Shown in pieces: positions 44,338 to 51,998 of a stretch of 64,000 nt of DNA. Every line of letters begins with the position of its first letter. Within the stretch, counting starts at the first letter, position 1. A model generated the notes under the pieces. It was not told the origin of the DNA, did no database searches, and saw only the letters and a list, made by a program, of their open reading frames with translations. Location: the NCBI GenBank assembly GCA_902769705.1, contig CACXPX010000003.1, positions 62,001 to 126,000 on the forward strand, written 5' to 3'. A program made the position numbers and the translations under genes. This DNA comes from an uncultured Prevotellaceae bacterium. Lineage in GTDB: Bacteria > Bacteroidota > Bacteroidia > Bacteroidales > Bacteroidaceae.

Positions 44338-44436
44338 ACAACAAGGGGTTTGAGAAAATCCCAAGTTAGTTTAGTTAAGTCTAGTTTAGTTTTTGTGTTG
44401 GTTGAGGGCAGCTGTTTAGCTGCCCTCAAATCTTTT
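44338..44436 (+). ncRNA. Candidate small RNA (~100 nt)
   Basis: A promoter core (44325-44332) and a perfect Rho-independent terminator (44402-44429) frame ~100 nt without a credible ORF. The body has a possible 5' hairpin (GGGG...TCCC around 44343-44363) and a U/A-rich middle with the direct repeat TAGTTTAGTT. No gene in the same direction begins before 44915, so it is not an attenuator for a neighbouring gene. Its targets are unknown, and I did not recognise a known RNA family. Confidence 0.5.
44402..44429 (+). terminator. Terminator of the candidate small RNA
   Basis: TTGAGGGCAGCT and AGCTGCCCTCAA: perfect 12-bp stem, GTTT loop, followed by ATCTTTTA. Confidence 0.85.
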
Positions 44437-44469
44437 ATGTCTACTAAGAGAAAGCTAGGTAGGAAGAAA

Positions 44470-44531
44470 CAAAAAACAACTTCAGCGTTTCACCGGAAAG
44501 AATACTCTCGTGGAATGCTGAAGTTGTTTTT
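44470..44531. terminator. Long-loop bidirectional terminator after tRNA-Thr
   Basis: AAACAACTTCAGC and GCTGAAGTTGTTT pair perfectly over 13+ bp around a 30-nt loop; T-runs follow on both strands. It starts 2 nt after the tRNA 3' end, which also makes it the end of the SRP RNA-tRNA transcript. Confidence 0.75.
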
Positions 44532-44532
44532 G

Positions 44533-44606
44533 AGCCTCTTGTCGGATTCGAACCAACGACCCCGAGATTACAAATCACGTGCTCTGGCCAACTGAGCTAA
44601 AGAGGC
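44533..44606 (-). tRNA. tRNA-Thr (anticodon TGT)
   Basis: 74 nt. Acceptor stem GCCTCTT/AAGAGGC, D arm GCTC-AGTTGGCCA-GAGC, anticodon loop TTTGTAA (TGT), T arm GTTGG-TTCGAAT-CCGAC, discriminator T. The anticodon stem CGTGA/TCTCG has one T-T mismatch. CCA is not encoded. It lies 2 nt after the SRP RNA and is probably processed from the same transcript. Confidence 0.97.
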
Positions 44607-44608
44607 AG

Positions 44609-44708
44609 GTGGGCAAGCTGTCTGTATCGCGCCGCTACAACCAAGTACCTTTGCTACGTTCCCGTCCTGGAGGATTCCGAGGGAGCTGGCCGTACAGGAC
44701 TTGCCCAT
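44609..44708 (-). ncRNA. ffs: Signal recognition particle RNA (small bacterial type)
   Basis: About 100 nt on the minus strand. The ends GGGCAAG and CTTGCCC pair, and the apical part carries the conserved Ffh-binding hairpin (CCTCCAGGACGGGAACGTAGCA), with a GGAA-type tetraloop and asymmetric loop. It forms the particle with Ffh encoded at 21-22.3 kb. tRNA-Thr follows within 2 nt. Promoter TACCTTTG is 25 nt upstream. Confidence 0.88.
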
Positions 44709-44732
44709 GTCATTTTTCGCGTTAAGCGGGTG

Positions 44733-44740
44733 CAAAGGTA
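44733..44740 (-). promoter_or_regulatory. Promoter -7 element of the SRP RNA-tRNA-Thr unit
   Basis: TACCTTTG on the minus strand, 25 nt upstream of the paired 5' end of the RNA. Confidence 0.65.
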
Positions 44741-44878
44741 ACACAATTCAATCAAAACAAGCACATGAAACGCAAAATATTAGCAGTTTTTAACTTGCTT
44801 TTTGTTTCCAGCCCTTAAAAACATCATTTAAAATGCAAATAATCAACTAACCGTTGGCCAAATATCAATTATTATTAG

Positions 44879-44886
44879 TAATTTTG
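44879..44886 (+). promoter_or_regulatory. Promoter -7 element of the DUF4199 operon
   Basis: TAATTTTG, 28 nt before the ATG; TTGG at 44854-44857 (21-nt spacer) is a near -33 element. Confidence 0.55.
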
Positions 44887-44914
44887 CCGAATAAAATCAA
44901 TTAGGGAAATTGAA

Positions 44915-45448
44915 ATGATAAAAATAGAAGACCTCAGGCAACTGAAAGCATTTGCAAAGCAAGATGGGTTCTTTCTCTCGCTGATATGGCTGGCCAGTTT
45001 CGCATTCATCATCGCTACACCAAGCTCATTGATGGGGAACTTGTTTGCCATAGCGACGCCCTTCTTCGTAGGTTGGCGGCTTTGCAAGTTCCGCGACTAT
45101 GCGCTTGATGGTGTCATTTCAATGCGTCGAGGCATGGCCTACTGCTTCTACACTTTCATCTACGCCTCTCTGGTGTTCGCACTCATACAGTTCGTCTACT
45201 TCAGATTCATGGATCACGGAAGATTCTTCTCCATGTTGAACGAATCGATGAACAACTTCGGTTCCATCTACGAACAATACGGCATCAGCACCCAGGAGAT
45301 GCAACAAACCATGCAGATGATGGGAAGCATGAGCCCCATTCAATGGGCGTTCACCTTCATGATGCAGAATTTCGTGGTGGGATTCTTCCTCAGCATACCT
45401 ATCGCTGCCATCTGCGCACGCAAGGCCAAAACCATAAGAAACTCATAA
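44915..45448 (+). CDS. DUF4199 domain membrane protein
   Basis: 177 residues with four predicted transmembrane helices (~20-35, 42-58, 73-97, 145-168), and the family pattern of two pairs of helices around a polar, Met/Gln-rich loop (~100-140). DUF4199 proteins are widespread in Bacteroidetes and often precede a glycosyltransferase, as here (14 bp gap). The function is not known; a role in the envelope is inferred from membrane location and operon. Confidence 0.82.
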   Translation: MIKIEDLRQLKAFAKQDGFFLSLIWLASFAFIIATPSSLMGNLFAIATPFFVGWRLCKFRDYALDGVISMRRGMAYCFYTFIYASLVFALIQFVYFRFMDHGRFFSMLNESMNNFGSIYEQYGISTQEMQQTMQMMGSMSPIQWAFTFMMQNFVVGFFLSIPIAAICARKAKTIRNS

Positions 45449-45462
45449 AAAACATATAAATA

Positions 45463-46416
45463 ATGGACATTTCAGTTGTTGTACCTCTTTATAACGAGGA
45501 CGAATCGCTGCCCGAGCTCTATGAGTGGATAGAGCGTGTGATGAATCAGAATGGTTTCACATTCGAAGTGATTTTCGTCAACGACGGCTCAACAGATAAG
45601 TCATGGGAGATTATTGAAGAACTCAGTAAGAAATCGCCTAACGTGCATGGCATCAAATTCCGTCGCAACTACGGAAAGAGCCCTGCCCTGTATTGCGGAT
45701 TCAAGGCCGCACAGGGCGATGTGGTCATCACGATGGATGCCGACTTGCAAGACTCACCCGACGAAATCCCCGAGCTCTATCGGATGATTAAAGAGGATGG
45801 ATACGACCTCGTCAGTGGATACAAGCAGAAACGCTACGACCCGATTTCGAAAACCCTACCCACCAAACTCTTCAATGCAACGGCACGCAAGGTGAGCGGC
45901 ATCAAGAATCTGCACGATTTCAACTGCGGACTGAAAGCCTACCGTAGCGATGTGGTCAAGAATATCGAAGTGTTCGGCGAGATGCACCGTTTCATCCCCT
46001 ATCTGGCAAAAAATGCAGGGTTCGACAAGATTGGCGAGAAGGTGGTGCAACATCAGGCACGCAAATTCGGCAAGTCGAAGTTCATGGGACTTAACCGTTT
46101 TGTCAACGGCTATCTCGACCTTATCACCCTATGGTTCCTTGGAACATTCGGGAAAAAGCCCATGCACGTATTCGGATTCCTGGGCACCATCATGTTCCTC
46201 ATAGGATTCATCTCGGTTGTTGCCCTTGGAGTTGACAAACTCTATTGTCTGGCGAACGACATCCCACAGCGTCTCATCACGAGTTCGCCTTGGTTCTACA
46301 TAGCTCTGACCACGATGCTCATCGGAACGCAACTGTTCCTTGCCGGATTCTTGGGCGACCTCATCAGCCGCACATCAACCAATAGGAACGAATACCAGAT
46401 TGAAAAGACCATCTGA
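45463..46416 (+). CDS. Family 2 glycosyltransferase, polyprenyl-phosphate type (DPM1/GtrB-like)
   Basis: 317 residues. GT-A domain with VVPLYNEDESL, FVNDGSTDKSW, the nucleotide/metal motif MDADLQDSPDEIP and HRFIPYLA; then two C-terminal transmembrane helices (~235-255 and 270-295). Enzymes of this build transfer a sugar from UDP- or GDP-sugar to undecaprenyl phosphate at the inner membrane, for later use in surface glycans. The next gene starts immediately at the stop codon (TGAATG). Confidence 0.9.
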   Translation: MDISVVVPLYNEDESLPELYEWIERVMNQNGFTFEVIFVNDGSTDKSWEIIEELSKKSPNVHGIKFRRNYGKSPALYCGFKAAQGDVVITMDADLQDSPDEIPELYRMIKEDGYDLVSGYKQKRYDPISKTLPTKLFNATARKVSGIKNLHDFNCGLKAYRSDVVKNIEVFGEMHRFIPYLAKNAGFDKIGEKVVQHQARKFGKSKFMGLNRFVNGYLDLITLWFLGTFGKKPMHVFGFLGTIMFLIGFISVVALGVDKLYCLANDIPQRLITSSPWFYIALTTMLIGTQLFLAGFLGDLISRTSTNRNEYQIEKTI

Positions 46417-46956
46417 ATGAAGAAGCAGGATTCACATAGAAAGTCCAATGTGCAGGGGCGCAAAGGGATGAAATGGCGAATGACGGCATTAGCAATCGTC
46501 GTTTTCCATTCTCTCTTATTCCTTTCTTGTTCCACCATCGATTGTCCGTTCAACGCTTTTGTTTATTCAAAATACAAGTTGGCGGGTGATGTAGAAAAAC
46601 TGAGCGACTATCTGACCGTCTCGATTAACAAAATAGACGGCACAGACAACGACCTCCTCAACAGCATTACGGAGGTGGACAGTTTCATGCTGCCCATGAG
46701 CTACAGCCAGCCTGAAGACGTGCTCTATTTCAACCGCACATCGGGAGAGATGTCTGTGAAGGACACCGTTGTTGTCAAGAAACAGAACATTCCCCACTTC
46801 GAGTCCATCGACTGCAATCCCGCTTATTTCCATCGAATTGAAAACGTTCGTTACACCCACCACGGCATCGACTCCATTGTCATCTTGAACAAAAACGTGA
46901 CCTACGATGATTCAAAAACGCATTTCCAAATATATTTCAAGATTCTTAGCCAGTAG
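46417..46956 (+). CDS. DUF6452 family lipoprotein
   Basis: 179 residues. A long basic N-terminus precedes the hydrophobic signal, and LFLSCSTIDCPF contains a plausible lipobox (LSC). The mature part is a small beta domain (VDSFMLPMSYSQPEDVLYF...CNPAYFHRIENVRYTHHGIDSIVI) as in DUF6452. It overlaps the next gene by 50 bp in another frame, and the pair DUF6452-DUF6048 recurs in Bacteroidetes, so the two proteins probably act together, perhaps at the outer membrane. Function unknown. Confidence 0.75.
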   Translation: MKKQDSHRKSNVQGRKGMKWRMTALAIVVFHSLLFLSCSTIDCPFNAFVYSKYKLAGDVEKLSDYLTVSINKIDGTDNDLLNSITEVDSFMLPMSYSQPEDVLYFNRTSGEMSVKDTVVVKKQNIPHFESIDCNPAYFHRIENVRYTHHGIDSIVILNKNVTYDDSKTHFQIYFKILSQ

Positions 46957-47641
46957 CCTGTTGGCCTTGCTGCCACTTGGAGTGGTTGCCCAAACGCCAA
47001 GGCTCCTGCCCGAGGTGAAAGACTCCACAGCCTTGTTTCGAGGTGTTGCGGTGTCGGCCGATGTCGTAGGCCTGATTCAGATGGCTGTCAGTAGCTATGG
47101 TCAATATGAGGCCGCCATGAGGGTGAACTTGAAGGACAAATATTTTCCTATCATTGAACTCGGTTTAGGGAAAGCCAACGCTGAAGATGCCGCCACCCAA
47201 CTGTCTTACAAGACCACGGCTCCTTACGGACGTGTGGGCTTAGACCTCAACTTGATGAAAAACAAGCACGATATCAACCGGCTCTATGGTGGACTGAGAT
47301 ACGCTTACACTTCATACAAGTTCGACCTGTTATCTCCAGGAATCACCGACCCCAATTGGGGAGGGACGGCAGAGTTCAATGCTAAAGACGTAGAAGGCAA
47401 CTACCACTGGCTGGAATTCGTCGCTGGCGTGGACGCAAAGATTTGGGGTCCCATCAGACTGGGATGGTCTGTACGCTACAAACGTCGGCTGGCCCATGAC
47501 GACGGCTTCGTGGGAAATGCATGGTATGTGCCAGGTTATGGAAAGTCGGGAAACACTCGGTTAGGAGGCACTTTCAACGTGATATTCGAACTCGGCGGTG
47601 CCAAGCAACCCAAAAAGAAAGGAGAAAAGAATGACAAATAA
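46907..47641 (+). CDS. DUF6048 family outer-membrane-type protein
   Basis: 244 residues with a signal peptide (cleavage near VVAQ). The body is a predicted beta-barrel (YEAAMRVNLKDKYFPIIELGLG...RVGLDLNLMKNK...YGGLRYAYTSYKF) that ends with a lysine-rich tail. It fits DUF6048. The gene overlaps DUF6452 upstream by 50 bp and apbE downstream by 11 bp. Function unknown. Confidence 0.78.
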   Translation: MIQKRISKYISRFLASSLLALLPLGVVAQTPRLLPEVKDSTALFRGVAVSADVVGLIQMAVSSYGQYEAAMRVNLKDKYFPIIELGLGKANAEDAATQLSYKTTAPYGRVGLDLNLMKNKHDINRLYGGLRYAYTSYKFDLLSPGITDPNWGGTAEFNAKDVEGNYHWLEFVAGVDAKIWGPIRLGWSVRYKRRLAHDDGFVGNAWYVPGYGKSGNTRLGGTFNVIFELGGAKQPKKKGEKNDK

Positions 47642-48650
47642 AAAGAAACTCATCTGGCAACTTCCCTTCCTTGTTTTGCTCGTTGTGGGGACAATTCTCA
47701 TCGTTCGACAACAGCAAAATATGCCTTATCAACATAACAAAGGATTTGTCTTTGGCACAATATATAATGTCACTTACCAAAGTGACAAGGACTTGAACGA
47801 GGAAATTCTTGCCGCATTGAACCAAGTTGATGCATCGCTGTCTATGTTCAACGAACAGTCGACCATCTCCAAAATCAACCGTAACGAGCCTGTGAAGCCC
47901 GACAACACGTTCATCGAGGTGTTCGAACTAGCTAAGAAGATATCCGAAGAGACCGGTGGCGCGTTCGACATTACTGTCGCCCCATTGGTCAATGCATGGG
48001 GATTCGGCTTCAAAGAAGGACAGATGCCTGACAACAAAGCCGTCGACAGCCTGCTCAGCATCGTTGGATTCCAGAAAATCGAACTCAAAGGCGGCAACAT
48101 CGTCAAGCAAGACCCACGCATTATGCTCGATTGTTCGGCCATCGCCAAAGGCTATGGTTGCGATAGGGTGGCCAAGTTGCTGCGCTCGCGCGACATCAAG
48201 AATTTCATGATTGAGATTGGAGGTGAAGTAGTTACAAGCGGCATCAGCGAGAAACGGTTGCCATGGAAGATTGGAGTGACTAAGCCAACCGACGACAGCC
48301 TATCAGTCGAACAAGAACTCCAAACAGTACTCAATGTTACGGACAAGGCGATGGCTACAAGCGGAAACTATCGGAACTTCTATTACAAGGACGGCAAAAA
48401 ATACGCCCACACCATCGACCCAAAGACCGGAAGACCTGTACAGCATAACATCCTTTCGGCTACCGTTTTGGCCAGCAACTGCGCCACCGCCGATGCCTAT
48501 GCCACATCGTTCATGGTGCTGGGACTGGACGAGGCACGAAAAGTGTTGGAGAAACATCCAGAACTGATGGTCTATTTCATCTATTCCGACAAGAATGGCC
48601 AAAACGCCGTTTGGTTCTCACCATCGATGAAAGACAAAATCGTAGAATAA
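47631..48650 (+). CDS. apbE: FAD:protein FMN transferase (ApbE)
   Basis: 339 residues with an N-terminal membrane segment (~5-24), so it acts in the periplasm. GTIYNVTYQ, FDITVAPLVNAWGFG, DCSAIAKGYGCDRVA, EIGGEVVTSG and HTIDPKTGRPV match ApbE; the Mg and FAD sites are intact. The enzyme attaches FMN to threonines of Rnf and Nqr subunits. The ATG at 47631 overlaps the stop of DUF6048 by 11 bp; a longer frame at 47598 is not needed. Confidence 0.93.
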   Translation: MTNKKKLIWQLPFLVLLVVGTILIVRQQQNMPYQHNKGFVFGTIYNVTYQSDKDLNEEILAALNQVDASLSMFNEQSTISKINRNEPVKPDNTFIEVFELAKKISEETGGAFDITVAPLVNAWGFGFKEGQMPDNKAVDSLLSIVGFQKIELKGGNIVKQDPRIMLDCSAIAKGYGCDRVAKLLRSRDIKNFMIEIGGEVVTSGISEKRLPWKIGVTKPTDDSLSVEQELQTVLNVTDKAMATSGNYRNFYYKDGKKYAHTIDPKTGRPVQHNILSATVLASNCATADAYATSFMVLGLDEARKVLEKHPELMVYFIYSDKNGQNAVWFSPSMKDKIVE

Positions 48651-48669
48651 GGCATTGGCTGAATCAAGC

Positions 48670-49341
48670 ATGGACAACAATTCCAACATTTACGAACGGC
48701 TGCTCGAACTGCCTCTTTTCCAAGGTATGAGCATGACTGACCTGACAACAGCTGTCGGGCAGACTCCGTTTGGATTTCACAAATATGACGCCGGTGTCCA
48801 GATTATCGCTGAAGGTGATGCTTGCAACCATCTGCTTTTCCTGCTCAAAGGAGAACTCGAAGTGTCGGCTATGGCCGATGACCATGGCTACGAGTTCATC
48901 GAACAAATGAAAGCACCCGACATCTTGCAACCAGAATGCTTCTTCGGACTGACTCAACGCTACACCCGCAGCTTCCGCGCCACTACGCCATGCAGCTTTT
49001 TGGCGTTAGGTAAACACGAAGTGAACCAATTGGCTGACATCTACATTTTCCGCCTGAACCTGCTGAACATCCTTTCCACCCAAAGCCAGAAACACCAAAG
49101 GCGATTGTGGCATCCTGCTGCAGGCAGTCTGCAAAAGCGTATCATCTCTTTTGTGGAATCCCATTGCCTGCGCCCCGCCGGCCCCAAGACTTTGAAAATC
49201 AAGATGACAAGACTGGCAGAAGAACTCAACGACAGCCGACTGGAAATCTCGCGTGCGCTCAACAATATGCAGGCAGAAGGACTCATTCAGTTGCGCCGCG
49301 GTGTCATCTTCATCCCCGCAATGGAGAAACTCATCATGTAG
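48670..49341 (+). CDS. Crp/Fnr family transcription regulator
   Basis: 223 residues. N-terminal cyclic-nucleotide-binding-type beta roll (~18-135: LFQGMSMTDL...GDACNHLLFLLKGELEVS), a long dimer helix, and a C-terminal winged helix (~165-220: IKMTRLAEELNDSRLEISRALNNMQAEGLIQLRRGVIFI). The effector pocket lacks a clear cAMP motif and there is no FNR cysteine set, so the signal is unknown. The ATG at 48670 was preferred to a TTG at 48655. It closes the apbE cluster. Confidence 0.85.
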   Translation: MDNNSNIYERLLELPLFQGMSMTDLTTAVGQTPFGFHKYDAGVQIIAEGDACNHLLFLLKGELEVSAMADDHGYEFIEQMKAPDILQPECFFGLTQRYTRSFRATTPCSFLALGKHEVNQLADIYIFRLNLLNILSTQSQKHQRRLWHPAAGSLQKRIISFVESHCLRPAGPKTLKIKMTRLAEELNDSRLEISRALNNMQAEGLIQLRRGVIFIPAMEKLIM

Positions 49342-49435
49342 AAGCCTCAACAGCAATACGTTGGACACCGCATTCTTCATGTCTAATATACGTTAAAAAA
49401 CTATCCGTGTAACATTCTATATGTGAGATTTTTAC

Positions 49436-49443
49436 TAAATTTG
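49436..49443 (+). promoter_or_regulatory. Promoter -7 element of the M3 peptidase operon
   Basis: TAAATTTG, 27 nt before the ATG at 49471. Confidence 0.55.
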
Positions 49444-49470
49444 CAGCTATATAATCGCCACAGTACGAGT

Positions 49471-51546
49471 ATGAATGAAAAAATGATAGAGAAAGAGCAA
49501 AGGAAGAATCCCTTTTTTGAACCATACAACACCCCACACGACACCGTACCCTTCGACCGCATCTGCACCGAGGACTACGAAGAAGCTTTCCTCGAAGGCA
49601 TCCGACGTGATGATGAAGAGACGGAGAAAATCATCAACGACCCAGCTGAACCCACTTTCGAGAACACCATTGCCAGAGTCGATATCGAAAAGGGAGAGAA
49701 CTACTACGACTTGCTGAACCGCGTGTCGAACGCTTTTTCGTGCATGCTCAGCGCCGAGACCAACGATGACCTTGATGCATTGGCTCAGAAAATGAGCCCC
49801 ATCCTGACCAAGCATGCCAACGATATACGATTGAACAAAAGGTTGTTCGAGCGCGTGAAATACGTGTACGAACACCACCGACCCTTCAACGCCGAGGAAC
49901 AAATGCTGCTCGACAACGCCTACGACGGTTTTGTACGTAGCGGAGCGCTCCTCAGCGACGAAGACAAAGAACGTCTGCGTGCTCTATCCGAAGAGGCTGG
50001 CATCCTCACCTTGCAATTCTCGCAAAACCTCTTGAAGGAAGATAAGGCCTTCAAGTTGCACATCACCGATGAAGCACAACTCGACGGTCTGCCCGAAACG
50101 GCACGCCAGGCTGCCGCACAAGCCGCTAAGGATGCTGGCGAAGAAGGTTGGATTTTCACACTTGACTATCCGAGCTACTCCCCTTTTATCACCTATAGCA
50201 CCCAACGCGAACTGCGCAAGCAAATGTATATGGCTCGCAACACCAAGGGCATTCACGACAACGACGAGAACAACCTTGAGATTTGCAAGCGGCTCATCAA
50301 CCTGCGGCGTGAAATTGCGCAATTGCTTGGATATAAAACTTATGCCGACTACGTGCTGCAACACCGCATGGCCAGCAACACAGAGAATGTGTATCGGCTG
50401 CTCAACGACCTGATCGATGCTTACAAGCCGACTGCCATCAAAGAATATGCCGAGGTCGAAGCCATTGCCCGACGCATGGAAGGCGACGACTTCAAAATGG
50501 AACCATGGGATGTGGCATTCTATTCCCACAAGCTGAAGATGGAACAATACAACATCGATGCCGAGATGTTGCGACCCTATTTCCAACTGTCGAAAGTTAT
50601 CGAGGGTGTATTCGGATTGGCCAACCGCCTCTACGGTATTACGTTCAAGGAAAACCACGAAATACCAGTTTACCACCCCGACGTGAAAGTCTATGAGGTC
50701 TTCGACCGCGACGGCTCGTTCCTGGCTGTCTTCTATGCCGACTTCCACCCACGTAAAGGTAAGCAAGGTGGCGCTTGGATGACCGAGTTCCAGGGACAAT
50801 GGATCGACTATAAAGGCGTGAATGTGCGCCCACATGTCAGCGTGGTGATGAACCTCACGAAACCTACCGACGACAACCCTGCCCTGCTCACACTGGGCGA
50901 AGTGGAGACTTTCCTCCACGAGTTCGGCCATTCCTTGCACGGCATGTTTGCCAACACCCATTTCGAGAGCCTCAGCGGCACCAATGTGTGGTGGGACTTC
51001 GTGGAACTACCCTCACAGTTCATGGAGAACTATGCCATCGAGAAAGAGTTCCTTCGCACTTTCGCCTTCCATTACAAGACGGGCGAACCGTTACCCGATG
51101 ACCTCATCGACCGCATTGTCAAAAGCCGCAACTTCATGGTAGGAAACGGTTGTCTGCGGCAAGTCAGCTTCGGATTGCTCGACATGGCCTACTACACGCT
51201 GGCCGACAAATTCAACGAAGACATCATCTCCTATGAGAAGAAAGCATGGGAAAAGGCCATCATCACTCCACAACTGCCCAACACCTGTATGACCACACAA
51301 TTCTCGCATATCATGGCAGGTGGCTATGCTGCCGGCTACTACAGCTACAAATGGGCTGAAGTGCTCGAGGCCGATGCCTTCAGCATGTTCAAGCAGAATG
51401 GCATCTTCGACCAAAAGACGGCACAAAGCTTCCGCGACAACATCCTCTCGAAAGGTGGAACTGAGCACCCCATGACTCTCTACAAGCGCTTCCGCGGGCA
51501 AGAGCCCACCATCGACGCGCTGTTGGAACGAAACGGAATAAAATGA
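49471..51546 (+). CDS. M3 family zinc metallopeptidase (peptidyl-dipeptidase Dcp type)
   Basis: 691 residues, normal for Dcp/oligopeptidase A. The zinc motif HEFGHSLHGMF (HExxH, ~484-494) lies in ETFLHEFGH; the third ligand is expected in ESLSGTNVWWDFVELPSQFMEN (Glu). No signal peptide, so probably cytosolic. It degrades short peptides. The next gene starts at the stop codon (ATGA). The start MNEKMIEKE follows a promoter; a longer frame from 49423 would include the promoter. Confidence 0.93.
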   Translation: MNEKMIEKEQRKNPFFEPYNTPHDTVPFDRICTEDYEEAFLEGIRRDDEETEKIINDPAEPTFENTIARVDIEKGENYYDLLNRVSNAFSCMLSAETNDDLDALAQKMSPILTKHANDIRLNKRLFERVKYVYEHHRPFNAEEQMLLDNAYDGFVRSGALLSDEDKERLRALSEEAGILTLQFSQNLLKEDKAFKLHITDEAQLDGLPETARQAAAQAAKDAGEEGWIFTLDYPSYSPFITYSTQRELRKQMYMARNTKGIHDNDENNLEICKRLINLRREIAQLLGYKTYADYVLQHRMASNTENVYRLLNDLIDAYKPTAIKEYAEVEAIARRMEGDDFKMEPWDVAFYSHKLKMEQYNIDAEMLRPYFQLSKVIEGVFGLANRLYGITFKENHEIPVYHPDVKVYEVFDRDGSFLAVFYADFHPRKGKQGGAWMTEFQGQWIDYKGVNVRPHVSVVMNLTKPTDDNPALLTLGEVETFLHEFGHSLHGMFANTHFESLSGTNVWWDFVELPSQFMENYAIEKEFLRTFAFHYKTGEPLPDDLIDRIVKSRNFMVGNGCLRQVSFGLLDMAYYTLADKFNEDIISYEKKAWEKAIITPQLPNTCMTTQFSHIMAGGYAAGYYSYKWAEVLEADAFSMFKQNGIFDQKTAQSFRDNILSKGGTEHPMTLYKRFRGQEPTIDALLERNGIK

Positions 51547-51560
51547 ATCTTCGAGTGAAA

Positions 51561-51998
51561 ATGGATAAGAAACAACAACTTCTCGACCAACGCTATCTGC
51601 GCATGGCCCGCATCTGGGCAGAGAACTCCTATTGCCAACGCAGGCAAGTGGGAGCTCTCGTCGTGAAAAACAAGATGATCATCAGCGATGGCTATAACGG
51701 AACACCCAGTGGATTCGAGAACATTTGCGAAGACGAGAACGGATTGACAAAGCCTTACGTGCTGCACGCTGAGGCTAACGCCATCACCAAACTGGCACGA
51801 AGCAACAACAACAGCGACGGCGCCACACTTTACGTGACGGCATCGCCCTGCATCGAATGTGCGAAACTCATCATCCAAGCTGGCATCAAGCGAGTGGTCT
51901 ATGGAGAGAAATACAGACTCGAAGACGGCATCAACCTCTTGAAAAGAGCCAATATCGAACTCATTTACATAAATCCGGAAACCAATGAACCAGAATAA
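51561..51998 (+). CDS. dCMP deaminase (ComEB-type)
   Basis: 145 residues. Zinc site HAEANAI (His and the catalytic Glu) and PCIECAK (two Cys) of the cytidine-deaminase fold, with SDGYNGTPSGFENICED near the N-terminus as in dCMP deaminases (substrate-binding strand). It converts dCMP to dUMP for dTTP synthesis. An ATG at 51543, overlapping the preceding stop as ATGA, is also possible; MDKKQQLLDQRYLRMARIW is the usual beginning. The S41 gene overlaps its end by 14 bp. Confidence 0.92.
   Translation: MDKKQQLLDQRYLRMARIWAENSYCQRRQVGALVVKNKMIISDGYNGTPSGFENICEDENGLTKPYVLHAEANAITKLARSNNNSDGATLYVTASPCIECAKLIIQAGIKRVVYGEKYRLEDGINLLKRANIELIYINPETNEPE

Noticed and set aside
44350..44595. 81-codon plus-strand frame across the small RNA region
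   Set aside because: It needs a TTG start, runs through the terminator stem and into the antisense of tRNA-Thr.
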